This document shows positions 50,301 through 58,336 of a DNA stretch of 64,000 nucleotides, in pieces. Numbering within the stretch: position 1 is the stretch's first letter; every line of letters begins with the position of its first letter. Below the pieces are notes generated by a model. It did not search any database, had not been told where the DNA came from, and saw only the letters and a list, made by a program, of their open reading frames with translations. Made by a program: the position numbers and the translations under genes. The stretch is from Williamsia sp. CHRR-6 (GTDB lineage: Bacteria; Actinomycetota; Actinomycetes; Mycobacteriales; Mycobacteriaceae): the NCBI RefSeq assembly GCF_018474015.1, contig NZ_JAHCSG010000004.1, positions 372,001-436,000 on the forward strand. The letters are read 5' to 3'.

Positions 50301-51425
50301 TCAGGACGCAGCGGCGTCGCTGCGCTGAACCGGATCGTCCTGCGGGGTGGACCAGTCGATCTCTACGCGGTCGCCGCCGGCCTCCTGAGCCGAGAGCATC
50401 GCCACCTCCGCGCGGTGCAGCAGAGCATCGATCTCCACCTGCACCTGCGCGGCAGTCAGCGGGGTGGGTCGAAACGCCACGCCCACGCTGGCGCTCACCG
50501 GCACCGGATCCTCCACGTCGAAGACCAGCTCGCGGAAGCGGTTGGCGAAGATCTGTACGCCCTCGTGGGTGACACCGGCCAGCGCCGAGAACTCGGCGTC
50601 GCCGGTGCGCGCCACCAGGTCGCCGCCGCGCACCCCGTTGGCGAGCCGCGAGGCGATGCGGCGCAGCACCTGTTCGCCTCGCTCGCGCCCATCGCCGACG
50701 CTGATGTCGTGGAACTGGTCGAGGTGCACCCGTACCACCACCAGGAACTCCTTGCGGTTGAGCGTGCTCAAACCGGTGGTGGCCGCCGCGTACAGGCCGT
50801 GCCGGGTGAGGACCTCGGTGAGGGAGTCGCGCACCGGTTCGGTCGACTGCACCGAGCGTCGGCTGGTCAATTGCATGAAACCCAGATGCAGGATGAGCGG
50901 CAGCGCCACGCTGCCGAACACCGACGACACCAGGAACGGAGCCAGCGTGAGGAACGGTTCGTGGCCCACCGTCAGTCCGACGACCAGCACGGTGCACACC
51001 AACACCGCGCCGGCGGTGCACTGAGCGATCACCACGTTGCGCAGCGGGGAGAACGCCGCGAACAAGCCGACCAGGCTCAGGGTGCTGGCCACGGTGAGGC
51101 CCACCCGGCCGTCGGGTGCACTCAACGCCGCCGACAACACGCTCAGGTCGGCGATCGCCAAGAACGCCACCCCCGCGCGCAGACTGTTCCACGTGCGCAG
51201 CGCCCACAGGGCGGTGACCAGCAACGCCAACGCGATACCGATGCCCAGCAGGACGTAGCGTGCGGTGGTGTCCGGGCCGCCGGGTACCGCGGGCAAACCC
51301 AGCCAGGCGATGGCGGTGAGGCCGGACAGAGCAGCGATCGCACCGGAGATCGATTGTGCGATGGCATGCCAGGTCGATGCTCGGCTCGCCCCCCCGACTG
51401 CACGTCCCCCATCAGTTGTGGACAC
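50301..51425 (-). CDS. Membrane protein with degenerate GGDEF domain
   Basis: About 374 aa. The N-terminal half has about six transmembrane helices (for example ARYVLLGIGIALALLVTALWAL and LTLAPFLVSSVFGSVALPLIL). The C-terminal half is a GGDEF-like domain: VRDSLTEVLTRHGLYAAA, LVVVRVHLDQFHDISVGDGRERGEQVLRRIASRLANGVRGGDLVARTGDAEFSALA, and VPVSASVGVAFRP. The active-site GGDEF is changed to GDAEF, so diguanylate cyclase activity is doubtful. It may be a c-di-GMP or GTP sensor. GTG 51425 (VSTTDGGRAVGG) is the chosen start. With the degenerate EAL protein at 25 kb it makes two signal-degenerate proteins in this window. Confidence 0.72.
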   Translation of the reverse strand: MSTTDGGRAVGGASRASTWHAIAQSISGAIAALSGLTAIAWLGLPAVPGGPDTTARYVLLGIGIALALLVTALWALRTWNSLRAGVAFLAIADLSVLSAALSAPDGRVGLTVASTLSLVGLFAAFSPLRNVVIAQCTAGAVLVCTVLVVGLTVGHEPFLTLAPFLVSSVFGSVALPLILHLGFMQLTSRRSVQSTEPVRDSLTEVLTRHGLYAAATTGLSTLNRKEFLVVVRVHLDQFHDISVGDGRERGEQVLRRIASRLANGVRGGDLVARTGDAEFSALAGVTHEGVQIFANRFRELVFDVEDPVPVSASVGVAFRPTPLTAAQVQVEIDALLHRAEVAMLSAQEAGGDRVEIDWSTPQDDPVQRSDAAAS

Positions 51426-51537
51426 GGTCTCGATTCTCTCCGAGTTCTGTCGACGTGGTGCGGCACAGCCTACGTTGACCACATCGGATCAACGATGACC
51501 GACCGGCACCGGTGTAGTGGCAACCGTAGAGGATCGA

Positions 51538-52212
51538 TCACCGTCTGGTGGGCCGCAGGATCACCTCGGTGAGATGCGCGTCGCGTGGGGTGGCGACAGC
51601 CGAGGCGACGGCGGCAGCGACGGTCGACGGCTGTAGGAACTGTGACCCGTCGTACTCACCGCCCTCGGCGTCGACGATCTCGCGTTGCATGTCGGTGTCG
51701 ATGCGCCCGGGATAGACGGTGGTGACCCGCAGACCGGGTTCTTCCGAGCGCAGTGCGTCGGCGAAGGCGCGGAGGGCGAACTTGGTGGCCGCGTAGGCAC
51801 TCCAGCCCGGGTTGGCGGTGCGTCCGGCGCCGGAGTTGATGAACACCACCTGTCCGTCGGCTGCCCGCAGCGCGGGCAACAACAGCCGGGTGAGCTCGGC
51901 GGGGGCGAAGTAGTTGACCTCCATCAGCCGCCGGTGCTCTTCGATCGGGGTGTCCTCCACGAGGCCGATGCTGCCCAATCCGGCGTTGTGGACCAGCACG
52001 TCCAGCGTGGTGATCGCCTCAGTCGCGGCGGCCATCTCGTCGGGGTCGGTCAGCTCCACAGTCCAGGTCGACGAGCCCTCCAACTCCTGGGCCAAGCCGT
52101 CGAGTTCAGCCGACGGGCGTCCACCCAGCAGCAGGTCGTAGGTCGGGGCCAGAGCGCGGGCGATGGCGGCACCGAGGCCGCGGCTGGCGCCGGTGATCAA
52201 CGCGGTGGGCAT
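51538..52212 (-). CDS. Short-chain dehydrogenase/reductase
   Basis: A 224-aa classical SDR. The cofactor motif is ALITGASRGLGAAIARAL at the N-terminus, followed by LDVLVHNAGLGSIG. The catalytic serine and YxxxK pair are in VVFINSGAGRTANPGWSAYAATKFALRAFADAL, and VTTVYPGRIDTDMQ follows. The substrate is unknown. It lies 11 bp downstream of the TetR gene on the same strand, so it is probably co-transcribed with that regulator. Confidence 0.88.
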   Translation of the reverse strand: MPTALITGASRGLGAAIARALAPTYDLLLGGRPSAELDGLAQELEGSSTWTVELTDPDEMAAATEAITTLDVLVHNAGLGSIGLVEDTPIEEHRRLMEVNYFAPAELTRLLLPALRAADGQVVFINSGAGRTANPGWSAYAATKFALRAFADALRSEEPGLRVTTVYPGRIDTDMQREIVDAEGGEYDGSQFLQPSTVAAAVASAVATPRDAHLTEVILRPTRR

Positions 52213-52223
52213 GAGGGGGCCGT

Positions 52224-52874
52224 TCAGCCTTCGCCGGACCCGGCCATCAGCAATGCGATGGTCGAGGAGACCACCACCTCGATGACCGGCTCGATGGGGC
52301 GGTCGTGCTCGACCACCATCGCGGTCATCTCCTGGATGCCACCGACGAGGAAGCGGGCCAGGTCTTCAGATGCCGGCTTGATCCCGGCCCGGCGCAGGGC
52401 TTCGTTACGGGTGAGACCCACCAGCAGGGCAGCGAACTCGTCGCGTGGCTTGCCCTGACCGGTCACGGTCGGATCGCCCAGGCTGGGCAGCTCACGGACC
52501 CAGCTGCGAATGACTGCAGGGTTGGCCGCCACCGACCGAAAATATGCGCCGATGGCCTGTTCGACCTGATCACGCCAGTCGGCCGTCAGGTCCACCGCCT
52601 CGGCCACATCGCGCATCATGCCGGCGTGCACCGACCGCAGGAGCGTGAAGTAGCAGTGGTCGCGGTCTCGGAACTCCTTGTAGAACGTGCGCCGCGAGGT
52701 GTGCGCATTGCGCACGATGTCGGCGATCGTCACGTCCCGATACGAGGTGGTGACCAGCGCTTGGGCCAACCCGTCGGTGAGTCGCTTGCGATAGTTCGCC
52801 GACGGTCCGACCTCGGCGTCGGCCGGAGCGTGCGACGGGGCGACCAACTCGGGTGCGGCGGGGTGTGCAACCAC
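52224..52874 (-). CDS. TetR family transcriptional regulator
   Basis: A 216-aa regulator. A 28-residue variable lead precedes the helix-turn-helix ALVTTSYRDVTIADIVRNAHTSRRTFYKEFRDRDHCYFTLL. The C-terminal domain includes VEQAIGAYFRSVAANPAVIRSWVRELPSLG and DLARFLVGGIQEMTAMVVEHDRP. GTG 52874 has GAGGAG 8 bp upstream. It is divergent from the cytochrome P450 gene, the same arrangement as Rv0135c/cyp138 in M. tuberculosis, so it probably represses the P450 and itself through the palindrome at 52929-52968. Confidence 0.88.
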   Translation of the reverse strand: MVAHPAAPELVAPSHAPADAEVGPSANYRKRLTDGLAQALVTTSYRDVTIADIVRNAHTSRRTFYKEFRDRDHCYFTLLRSVHAGMMRDVAEAVDLTADWRDQVEQAIGAYFRSVAANPAVIRSWVRELPSLGDPTVTGQGKPRDEFAALLVGLTRNEALRRAGIKPASEDLARFLVGGIQEMTAMVVEHDRPIEPVIEVVVSSTIALLMAGSGEG

Positions 52875-52928
52875 GAAGAAACTCCTCGGACAGGTGTTGG
52901 GACGTCGAAAACAATCGCCAGCGCTAAT

Positions 52929-52968
52929 GGAACGCTACCCTCGTCGCAACTGGGTACGTGGACGTTCC
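52929..52968. promoter_or_regulatory. Candidate TetR operator between TetR and P450 genes
   Basis: A nested inverted repeat has outer arms GGAACG (52929-52934) and CGTTCC (52963-52968) and inner arms TACCC (52936-52940) and GGGTA (52952-52956). It is centred in the 138-bp divergent gap, a natural place for the TetR protein to control both genes. Confidence 0.5.
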
Positions 52969-53012
52969 CGATTATCGCCGATCGTTTCTCGACCCGACCC
53001 TGATTGGATGCC

Positions 53013-54371
53013 GTGACCACCGACGCCCCGAGTGCTTCAGTCCTGGCCCCTGATGCCTCGATCGTGCTGCCGCCGCGTGCCGACTTCACCCGGGCTGTGC
53101 AGGGCGCGTTGTTCCTGCTCGACCGCCGCCGCCTGTTCGCGGCCGCGCGGCGCCGACACGGGACCACCTTCACCCTGGATCTGCCCACGTTCGGGTCAGT
53201 GGCCCTCATCGGCGATCCCGACGTGGCCAAACAGCTGTTCCTCACCGGATCCGATGTGGTCCACAACGTGCGCCCCAACCTTGGCCGGGTGCTGGGGCGG
53301 GAATCGATGTTCTCGCAAGAGGGCGAGGCCCATCGCCGACAACGCAAGCTGTTGACCCCGCCGCTGCACGGGCGGCGGATGCGTGACTACGAACAGATCA
53401 TCGAGACCGAGGCTGCGCGCGAGCTGGCCACGTGGCCGCACGGCCGGCGCCTGCAGACCACGCCGGCGATGATGCGCATCACCCTCAACGCCATTCTGCG
53501 CGCAGTGTTCGGCGCCGACGGCGAAGAGCTGGAGATCCTGCGCGCCGACATGCCCGCCTGGATCGAGCAGGGGTCGCGCATAGCGCCGATACCCAAGCCG
53601 CCGTTTCGTTTTCCCGGATCGCCGTGGGTGCGTTTCGCCCGCAACCGGCGGACCTTCGACGAACTGATCGGCCGGTTGATCGCCACGGCACGAGCCGATC
53701 CGAACCTGGCGCAGCGGGTGGACATCCTGGCGATGATGGTGCGCGCCACCTATGACGACGGCGCCCCGATGACCGACTCGGAGATCTCCGATCAGTTGCT
53801 GACGTTGGTGGCCGCCGGCCATGAGACCACCGCCAACACGCTGGCCTGGGCGGTCGAACGGATCACCCGACACCCCGATGTCTTGGCCCGCCTCTATGAC
53901 GAGGTGGACGGTGAGGCCGACCCCGACCCGGATGAGCAGCCACGCAACGTACTGCGCCAGGCGGTGATCCACGAGGTGCAGCGCACCCGGCCGGTCATCG
54001 ATCTGTGTGGACGGACGGTGATGGCCGATCGGATGGCGCTGGGCGACTGGGTGTTCCCGAAGGGCACGGTGCTGCTGGTCAGCATCGCCCAGATCCAGGC
54101 CGACGAGGCGTTGTTCGCGCATGCCGGCGTCTTCGACCCGGACCGCTTCCTGGGTTCGCGGCCCAACCCCATGTCGTGGTTGCCCTACGGCGGTGGGACT
54201 CGGCGCTGCATCGGGGCCGCGTTCGCGAACATGGAACTCGACGTGGTGCTGCGGACCCTGCTGCGCACCTACGATCTGCAGGTCACCGGTGCGTCGGATG
54301 AGGGTTGGCATTCGCGCGGGATCGCGTTCAGCCCCGCCAAGGGTGGCCGGGTGGTGGTGCGTCCGCGCTGA
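53013..54371 (+). CDS. Cytochrome P450 (CYP138-like)
   Basis: About 452 aa. The canonical P450 motifs are the I-helix oxygen-binding AGHETTANTLAWAVERI, the K-helix ExxR in EVQRTRPVIDLCGR, the PERF-like FDPDRFLGSRPNP, and the heme loop LPYGGGTRRCIGAAFANMELDVV, with the thiolate cysteine near residue 399. The sequence style and divergent TetR partner match the mycobacterial CYP138 group. The substrate is unknown. GTG 53013 is chosen; a TTG at 53004 would add three residues. Redox partners are not nearby. Confidence 0.9.
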   Translation: MTTDAPSASVLAPDASIVLPPRADFTRAVQGALFLLDRRRLFAAARRRHGTTFTLDLPTFGSVALIGDPDVAKQLFLTGSDVVHNVRPNLGRVLGRESMFSQEGEAHRRQRKLLTPPLHGRRMRDYEQIIETEAARELATWPHGRRLQTTPAMMRITLNAILRAVFGADGEELEILRADMPAWIEQGSRIAPIPKPPFRFPGSPWVRFARNRRTFDELIGRLIATARADPNLAQRVDILAMMVRATYDDGAPMTDSEISDQLLTLVAAGHETTANTLAWAVERITRHPDVLARLYDEVDGEADPDPDEQPRNVLRQAVIHEVQRTRPVIDLCGRTVMADRMALGDWVFPKGTVLLVSIAQIQADEALFAHAGVFDPDRFLGSRPNPMSWLPYGGGTRRCIGAAFANMELDVVLRTLLRTYDLQVTGASDEGWHSRGIAFSPAKGGRVVVRPR

Positions 54372-54427
54372 CCGGCCCGGTCCCGGGCCGACAGGCGTGG
54401 GCGGTGGGCGTCGGCGACAATGATGCC

Positions 54428-55768
54428 GTGGCAAACCAGGGTTTCACCCCCACCCAGCTCTCCGCGCGCGCGGCCTACCTGCTGCGCGGCAACGATCTGG
54501 GCACCATGACCAGTGCGGCCCCCAAGCTCTACCCCCACATGTGGAGTTGGGATGCCGCGTTCGTCACGGTCGGGCTGGCGCCGCTGAGCGTGGAACGGGC
54601 CGTGATCGAGATGGACACCCTGCTCTCGGCGCAGTGGTCCAACGGGATGATCCCGCACATCGTGTTCGCCAACGGGCGCGATGGCTACTTCCCGGGCCCC
54701 GCCCGCTGGGAGTGTCGCAGCCTGGCCGCAGCGGCACCCCAGCATGTCGACACCTCCGGCATCACCCAACCGCCGGTGCATGCCATTGCGGTGCAACGCA
54801 TCCTGGATCATTCCCGCCGTCGCGGTCGCACCACCCGGCAGGTTGCCAACGAGTTCCTCGACCGCCGGTGGGGCAATCTGGTGCGCTGGCACCGCTGGCT
54901 GGCCGACGCGCGTGACCCGCAGGGCCGCGGCCGCGTCACCATCTTTCACGGCTGGGAGTCCGGCATGGACAACTCACCGCGCTGGGACAGTGCCTACGCC
55001 AATGTTGTTCCAGGATCAGATCTTCCGCCGTATCATCGCGCCGACCTCGATCACGTCTCCGACGCCTCGATGCGCCCGTCGGATCTGGAGTACGACCGGT
55101 ACCTGTGGTTGGTGGAACAGATGAAACGGGCCCACTACGACGATGCGCTGCTTCCGGGCGTGCTGGATTTCGCCGTCGAAGACGTCTTCGTCAGCGCGAT
55201 CTTCGCGATGGCCTGCGACGTGCTGGCCACCATCGGGGAGGACTACTCCAAACCGCGGGCAGATGTGCGTGACCTACGGGCGTGGTCGGACCGGTTCCGC
55301 AGCGGCGTGGTGGCTGCCACCAGCGAAAGGACCAACACCGCCCGGGATTTCGACCTCCGGGCGGGTCGGTGGATCAACACCGAGACCATCGCCGGGTTCG
55401 CGCCCCTGCTGTGCGGCGGGCTCTCTCGCGAGCGTGAGCGGGCGTTGCTCCGCGCCTTTGAAGGCCCCCGGTTCTGTGGTCATCCGGACCTGAGATACGC
55501 GGTGCCGCCGTCGAACTCACCGATCGCAGCCAACTTCAAACCGCGCGAGTACTGGCGGGGTCCGGTGTGGCCGGTGATGACGTGGCTGTTCTCGTGGGCG
55601 TTCGCCCGCCGGGGCTGGCCGGAGAGGGCGGCCCGCTTGCGTGAGGAGGGTCTGCGTCAGGTCCGCGAGGGCTCGTTCGCCGAGTACTACGAACCGTTCA
55701 CCGGAGAACCGTTGGGCAGCATGCAACAGAGCTGGACTGCAGCATCGGTGCTGGACTGGCTCGACTGA
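54428..55768 (+). CDS. ggh: Glucosylglycerate hydrolase (GH63-like)
   Basis: A 446-aa (alpha/alpha)6-barrel glycoside hydrolase closely resembling mycobacterial glucosylglycerate hydrolase, which releases glucose and glycerate from the compatible solute glucosylglycerate on recovery from nitrogen stress. Diagnostic stretches are FTPTQLSARAAYLLRGND, LYPHMWSWDAAFVTVGLAPLSVERA, HGWESGMDNSPRWDSAYANV with a candidate catalytic acid at Asp181, REYWRGPVWPVMTWLFSW, and EYYEPFTGEPLGSMQQSWTA with candidate acidic partners. The start is GTG 54428. It lies 56 bp after the P450. Glucosylglycerate synthesis genes are not in the window. Confidence 0.85.
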   Translation: MANQGFTPTQLSARAAYLLRGNDLGTMTSAAPKLYPHMWSWDAAFVTVGLAPLSVERAVIEMDTLLSAQWSNGMIPHIVFANGRDGYFPGPARWECRSLAAAAPQHVDTSGITQPPVHAIAVQRILDHSRRRGRTTRQVANEFLDRRWGNLVRWHRWLADARDPQGRGRVTIFHGWESGMDNSPRWDSAYANVVPGSDLPPYHRADLDHVSDASMRPSDLEYDRYLWLVEQMKRAHYDDALLPGVLDFAVEDVFVSAIFAMACDVLATIGEDYSKPRADVRDLRAWSDRFRSGVVAATSERTNTARDFDLRAGRWINTETIAGFAPLLCGGLSRERERALLRAFEGPRFCGHPDLRYAVPPSNSPIAANFKPREYWRGPVWPVMTWLFSWAFARRGWPERAARLREEGLRQVREGSFAEYYEPFTGEPLGSMQQSWTAASVLDWLD

Positions 55769-55798
55769 CGGGCCACTCACCAGACGCAGCCGGCCAGG

Positions 55799-55814
55799 CA
55801 TAATCGAGGTGGTG
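55799..55814 (+). promoter_or_regulatory. Probable leaderless promoter of the first CNNM gene
   Basis: CATAAT (55799-55804), a near-consensus -10, is followed by 7 bp and the GTG start at 55812. The GAGG just before the start is too close to act as a Shine-Dalgarno. This suggests a leaderless transcript separate from ggh. Confidence 0.5.
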
Positions 55815-57197
55815 GAGTTCCTCGGCGTCATCCTCGGTCTGCTCGCCGTGATTGCCATCACCGGGTTCACCGGGTACTTCGTGGCCCAAGAGTTCGCCTA
55901 CATGGCGGTCGACCGGTCGCGCCTTGCGGCCGCGGCCACCGCGGGGGACACCTCGGCCACCCGGGCACTCGCGGTCACCAAACGCACCTCGTTCATGTTG
56001 TCGGGCGCCCAGCTGGGCATCACGGTCACCGGGTTGCTGGTCGGCTACGTGGCCGAGCCGCTCATCGGATCCGGTGTGGGCCGCATCCTCGGTGACATCT
56101 CCATCGCCGGTGTCTCCATGGGCACCGCGACCGGTGTCGCTTTCGGCGCTGTCATCGCGGTCGTGGCGTCGACGGTCATCCAGATGTTGCTCGGTGAACT
56201 GTTCCCCAAGAACCTCGCCATCGCCGTCCCCGATCCGCTGGCGCGCCGGCTGGCGCCCTCGACGCTGATCTACATGCGCGTGTTCGGACCCCTGATCGCG
56301 CTGTTCGACCGCTCCGCCGAAGCGTTGCTTCGAGTGTTGCGGATCGAGGCCGTCCACGATGTGGATCAGTCGGCCACGCCAGAGGATCTGATCCACATCG
56401 TCGCCCTGTCTCGCAACACCGGCGACATCGATCCGACGATGTCGATCATGTTGGACCGCATCATCGATTTCCCCGACCGCACCGTCGAACACGCGATGAC
56501 CCCGCGAGCGGTGGTGGCGACGATGAGTCCGGAAACGACCATCGAGCAGGCCCGCGAGCAGATGACTGGTGGGCACACCCGGTATCCGGTGGTGGACGAG
56601 GCGCTGAACGTGGTGGGGGTGGTGAGCCTGCATGATGTGCTCGACCCCGCGCGTGATGTGGCCGACGGCACCGCGCGGACCGTCGCGGATGTGGCGCGCC
56701 CACCGCTGGTGCTGCCGCAGTCGGTGACGCTGCCCGTCGCCGAACAGGAAATGGTCACTGCCGGAGTTCAGTTCGCGGTCATCATCGATGAATACGGTGA
56801 CATCGCAGGCATTCTCACCGACGACGACATCGTCGAGGAGTGGTTGGGCGAGCTGGCCGACGAGCACGACGAGAAGGTGCCCACCGCACCGGTCGGCCGC
56901 GGTGAGTGGACAGTGGCCGGCCACCTGCCGGTGGACGAGTTGTCTCGCCTGGTCGGGTTCGCCACGCCCGAGGGCGATTACGAGACCGTTGCCGGTCTGG
57001 CGATCTCCGCCGCCCAGCGTCTGCTGCAGCCCGGCGATGTCGTCGAGGTCGAATTGCCAGAGGTCGCATTGGATTACGCCCATCGCGACGATCCCGTTCG
57101 ACGTCAGATGCGGTTGACCGTGGTGTCGGTCGCGCGTCGGGTCCCCAGTCAGCTCACCGTGTCGTTGTCCAGCTCGCCGGACGGCGTGCAGCCATGA
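55812..57197 (+). CDS. Hemolysin C/CNNM family membrane protein with CBS pair and CorC_HlyC domain
   Basis: About 461 aa. The CNNM/DUF21 transmembrane domain begins FLGVILGLLAVIAITGFTGYFVAQEFAYMAVDRSRL, then GAQLGITVTGLLVGYVAEPLIG and GELFPKNLAIAVP. Two CBS domains follow (PDRTVEHAMTPRAVVATMSP; FAVIIDEYGDIAGILTDDDIVEEWLGELADEHD). A C-terminal CorC_HlyC domain ends it (VAGHLPVDELSRLVGF; GDYETVAGLAI). The family includes magnesium and cobalt transporters or efflux regulators. The stop overlaps the start of a second, shorter paralogue (ATGA), so the two are likely partners. Confidence 0.9.
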   Translation: MEFLGVILGLLAVIAITGFTGYFVAQEFAYMAVDRSRLAAAATAGDTSATRALAVTKRTSFMLSGAQLGITVTGLLVGYVAEPLIGSGVGRILGDISIAGVSMGTATGVAFGAVIAVVASTVIQMLLGELFPKNLAIAVPDPLARRLAPSTLIYMRVFGPLIALFDRSAEALLRVLRIEAVHDVDQSATPEDLIHIVALSRNTGDIDPTMSIMLDRIIDFPDRTVEHAMTPRAVVATMSPETTIEQAREQMTGGHTRYPVVDEALNVVGVVSLHDVLDPARDVADGTARTVADVARPPLVLPQSVTLPVAEQEMVTAGVQFAVIIDEYGDIAGILTDDDIVEEWLGELADEHDEKVPTAPVGRGEWTVAGHLPVDELSRLVGFATPEGDYETVAGLAISAAQRLLQPGDVVEVELPEVALDYAHRDDPVRRQMRLTVVSVARRVPSQLTVSLSSSPDGVQP

Positions 57198-58219
57198 GCA
57201 ATCCCCTCGTGGTGGTCGTGGTGACCATCGGCCTCATCGCGGCCAGCGCGTTCTTCGTGGCCGCGGAGTTCGCCGTCATCGCGGCGCGTACCCATCGGCT
57301 GGCCGACGAAGCATCGTCGAACCGGGCGGCGCGGGCGGCGCTGCGCAACGCCACGGACCTGTCGTTGCTTCTCGCGGGTGCCCAACTGGGCATCACCGTG
57401 TGCACCTTGGCGCTGGGTGCGGTGACGAAACCCGCTGTGCACTACAGCCTCACGCCGCTGCTCACCGATGTGGGACTGCCCAAGACTCTGGCCGACGTGG
57501 TGGCCTTCCTGCTGGCGCTGTTCGTGGTCACTTTCTTGCACCTGGTGGTCGGGGAGATGGCACCCAAGTCGTGGGCCATCGCCTACCCCGAGCGGGGAGC
57601 GAAGCTGTTGGCGCTACCGATGCGTGGATTCCTCATCATCACCGGGCCACTGCTACGCGGCCTCAACGCCCTGGCGAACCGGATGGTGGTGGCCTGCGGG
57701 GTGACCCCGGTCGACGAGACCAGCGCAAGTCAGACCATCGCCGGCTTGCGGCAACTGATCGAGCATTCCTCCCGCGCGGGCACCCTCGACGATGGGCGAC
57801 GTGACCGCCTGCTGCAGGCGCTGTCGGTACACACTTTGACCGTCGGCGATCTACTCGATCGCAGACGGGGCACCCGGGGCACCGAGCTGGCCACGGTGGC
57901 CGTCACCGACCCGCCGGCGGAGATCCGCCGGGTGGCACAGGAGTCCGGGCACCTGAGGCTGCCGGTGGTCTCGGCGTCGCGGATCGTCGGATTCGTCCAT
58001 GCGCGTGACGCTTTGGGCCCGAACGTCACCTCGGCGTCGGAGGTGATGCGTCCGATCCTGCAGGTGGCGCCGACCGACGCAGTGCTCGAGGTGCTGGCAC
58101 GGATGCAGACGTCACAGATCCACATCGCGGTGGTCGCCGCCGACGCGCATCGGTCGCGGGCAGTTCTCACGTTGGCCGATGTCGCAGCCACCTTGCGGCC
58201 CACGGCGGTCACCGCCTGA
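57194..58219 (+). CDS. CNNM/DUF21 family membrane protein with CBS pair
   Basis: A 341-aa paralogue of the preceding protein. The DUF21 domain reads VVVVVVTIGLIAASAFFVAAEFAVIAARTHRL, then LAGAQLGITVCTLALGAVTKPAVHYSL and LHLVVGEMAPKSWAIAYPERGAKLLALPMRGFLIITGPLLRGLNALAN. A divergent CBS pair follows (VTDPPAEIRRVAQESGHLRLPVVSASRIVGFVHARDAL). It lacks the C-terminal CorC_HlyC domain. ATG 57194 overlaps the upstream stop by 4 bp. Tandem long/short CNNM pairs are common in actinobacteria and may form hetero-oligomers. Confidence 0.9.
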   Translation: MSNPLVVVVVTIGLIAASAFFVAAEFAVIAARTHRLADEASSNRAARAALRNATDLSLLLAGAQLGITVCTLALGAVTKPAVHYSLTPLLTDVGLPKTLADVVAFLLALFVVTFLHLVVGEMAPKSWAIAYPERGAKLLALPMRGFLIITGPLLRGLNALANRMVVACGVTPVDETSASQTIAGLRQLIEHSSRAGTLDDGRRDRLLQALSVHTLTVGDLLDRRRGTRGTELATVAVTDPPAEIRRVAQESGHLRLPVVSASRIVGFVHARDALGPNVTSASEVMRPILQVAPTDAVLEVLARMQTSQIHIAVVAADAHRSRAVLTLADVAATLRPTAVTA

Positions 58220-58224
58220 GCGTA

Positions 58225-58292
58225 TTCGCGCTCCACTTTCTGCCGTTCGCTCCAGGGATAACCGGGGCGCGGGTCAAAAAGTGGAGCGCGAA
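58225..58292. repeat. Perfect 15-bp inverted repeat between convergent genes
   Basis: TTCGCGCTCCACTTT (58225-58239) is repeated in inverted form as AAAGTGGAGCGCGAA (58278-58292) across a 38-bp spacer. It starts 6 bp after the CNNM stop codon and lies before the 3' end of the convergent phoX. It could be a bidirectional terminator or a dispersed REP-like element. Confidence 0.8.
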
Positions 58293-58302
58293 GGGTGTCG
58301 GT

Positions 58303-58329
58303 GGTGCGGTCGGTGCGGTCGGTGCGGTC
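58303..58329. repeat. Three tandem 9-bp repeats
   Basis: GGTGCGGTC is repeated three times without change at 58303-58311, 58312-58320 and 58321-58329. The array is non-coding and lies 8 bp before the phoX stop codon. It is a likely variable-number locus. Confidence 0.85.
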
Positions 58330-58336
58330 GGGGGGG

